Source of the DNA: Parapristionchus giblindavisi
Taxonomy: Eukaryota; Nematoda; Chromadorea; Rhabditida; Diplogasteridae
Direction: 5' to 3'
DNA length: 64,000 nucleotides
Assembly: GCA_943737045.1 (NCBI GenBank)
Contig: CALSFV010000075.1
Location: 248,001 to 312,000 of the forward strand
The position numbers and the translations under genes were made by a program. The notes under the pieces were generated by a model. The model saw only the letters and a list, made by a program, of their open reading frames with translations. It was not told where the DNA came from and did not search any database. Below are positions 62,933 to 64,000 of this stretch, one piece after another (the stretch's first letter is position 1; each line of letters opens with the position of its first letter).

Positions 62933-64000
62933 GTAATGCATAATGATCGATAGTGATCTACCTAATATTTATAAAAATCATGGGATAGTAGAGTTATCGC
63001 AAATAAATCTAGGATTTTCTAAAGCATACCCGAGCTGATTTGAAACACTCGGCGCTGGCAATGCTCTCTCGCTTTCCTTGTCTACCAGAGAACTCCCCTT
63101 TACCCCCCCCCCCCCCTCTCCCGTTTATTTCTATCTATCCCACAAGCTCTTTTTATCTGTTATTTCAAATGTTGTCGCATCTTATTGATGTATGATAAAT
63201 TAAAAATTAAATTAAAGAACGTTGCGGGATGTCTCAAATTAGCTCGAGGGTGTACATTTGAAGAGTTCAAAGTGTATAGACGGACATTCTACATAGTCAT
63301 GAATTAAGGGATTAAATGAGACGAAAGATGAAGAATTATATGAATTAATGATCACATTGCAACAAATTCATTTGCTCGAAACTTGTAGATTTATGGGAAT
63401 TAGCGTGCCTGCCAGATATCAAAGTGGGCTGGTAGGCAATGTTTCTCGAAGTGTGCCATGTTTGACTCTATCTCTGGTTATGTTCTGCGGCATCGCTGGT
63501 ATGAAGTACCAGTTTATTATGCAGTAGGCATTCCAAATTTGCCCTATTCGGGGATAAGATATCTTAGAACAACAAAATAACACTAGAGGTGGTAGAGAGG
63601 TAGGGAGAGCGAGAGAGATAGAGATGAAAAGGAAGAGAAATAGAGAGAGCGCGAGAGATAGAGAAGGTGAGACTCGTAGACCCGATCTACTTGGAAGATG
63701 AAAGAGCAACTTAGCAGGTGTAATTGTGTATTTCCGAGTACACTCTGAAGTAAGTATGAATTAGTTCTTAATAAACCTATAAACCGAATCGTAATAAACA
63801 CCTGTGACTGATTTGAGGACATTATCTATGTAGACACCGCAAAGATTGAATGATCTTGATCAAAATTTTTGTATATTTATCATATTTATATAAATACTAT
63901 ATTATAATATTAAATTTTAATTATACTTTGTATAGAGTGACAACAATATCCGCCATTGTGCCATTTAAAAAGCTCATTACTGACGCGTTAAAAACCAGTA
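62933..64000 (+). other. Titin intron 75, open at the right edge
   Basis: Starts GTAATG. Contains the interrupted hairpin (63029-63253) and a purine-rich stretch (63595-63670). No further Ig, Fn3 or kinase exon is seen before the window ends. Confidence 0.6.
63029..63253. mobile_element. Hairpin element family A, copy 11, interrupted
   Basis: Left half TACCCGAGCTGATTTGAAAC and GGCGCTGGCAATGCTCTCTC, right half CTCAAATTAGCTCGAGGGTG. They are separated by about 130 bp that hold a run of C (around 63104-63116) and a copy of the TTTATCATACATCA-type repeat, so another sequence appears to have entered or replaced the loop and part of the right arm. Confidence 0.65.

Larger units (their letters stand above)
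38385..62459 (+). other. 24,075-bp titin intron 73, host of a K+ channel gene
   Basis: Bounded by ACTG|GTATGC and TTAAG|GTCTTC. Splicing restores both the codon and the Ig domain exactly, which supports a true single intron rather than two separate genes or a mis-assembly. Other titin introns in the window are 43 bp to 2.5 kb. It holds the complete minus-strand channel gene (39696-45182), then about 17 kb of tandem repeats, GA/CT tracts, hairpins and weak ORFs. The 1.3 kb between 38385 and 39695 contains nothing I recognise apart from a possible poly(A) signal for the channel gene. Confidence 0.8.

Noticed and set aside
1..64000. CRISPR arrays, bacterial operons, rRNA genes
   Set aside because: None present; the direct repeats are tandem without unique spacers, and gene structure is eukaryotic.

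Overview
The window is eukaryotic and almost certainly nematode. Many short exons are separated by introns with T-rich TTTCAG-type acceptors, some acceptors end in AAG instead, and the main gene encodes a titin of the C. elegans TTN-1 type. The very dense exon structure would suit a diplogastrid such as Pristionchus, but the sequence alone does not settle the genus.

Layout. (1) Positions 23-38384 plus 62460-62932, + strand: one giant titin-like gene, open at both ends of the window. I traced 75 exons whose splice phases all agree, giving one continuous frame of about 6,970 codons. Its order is: acidic Ser/Thr linker, Lys/Glu coiled coil, a 9.1-kb exon with a Lys/Glu-rich coil and a long array of a 38-residue repeat, three Ig domains, two Ala/Lys/Glu coiled-coil exons, three Ig, three Fn3, four Ig, two Fn3, another large coiled-coil exon, two Ig, two Fn3 and two Ig. 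The kinase expected in this family would lie beyond the right edge. (2) Intron 73 of that gene is 24,075 bp long (38385-62459). It contains, on the opposite strand, a complete 16-exon voltage-gated K+ channel gene of the Shaw/Kv3-like type (45182 down to 39696, 489 residues). (3) The rest of the big intron (about 45.2-62.4 kb) is mostly polypurine/polypyrimidine tracts, minisatellites, hairpin elements and a few weak minus-strand ORFs that I could not turn into a gene.

Mobile and repeat content. A 2.1-kb fold-back element flanked by TTAA sits in intron 7. Two families of about 100-115 bp hairpin elements, several with clear TTAA duplications, are scattered through introns of both genes. Several of the smallest introns of both genes consist largely of GATCAAA repeats. 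One 93-bp titin intron begins with a tRNA-like sequence.

Working together: titin and a K+ channel would both suit muscle or excitable cells, but the only link the sequence shows is physical nesting. Expression coupling is not shown.
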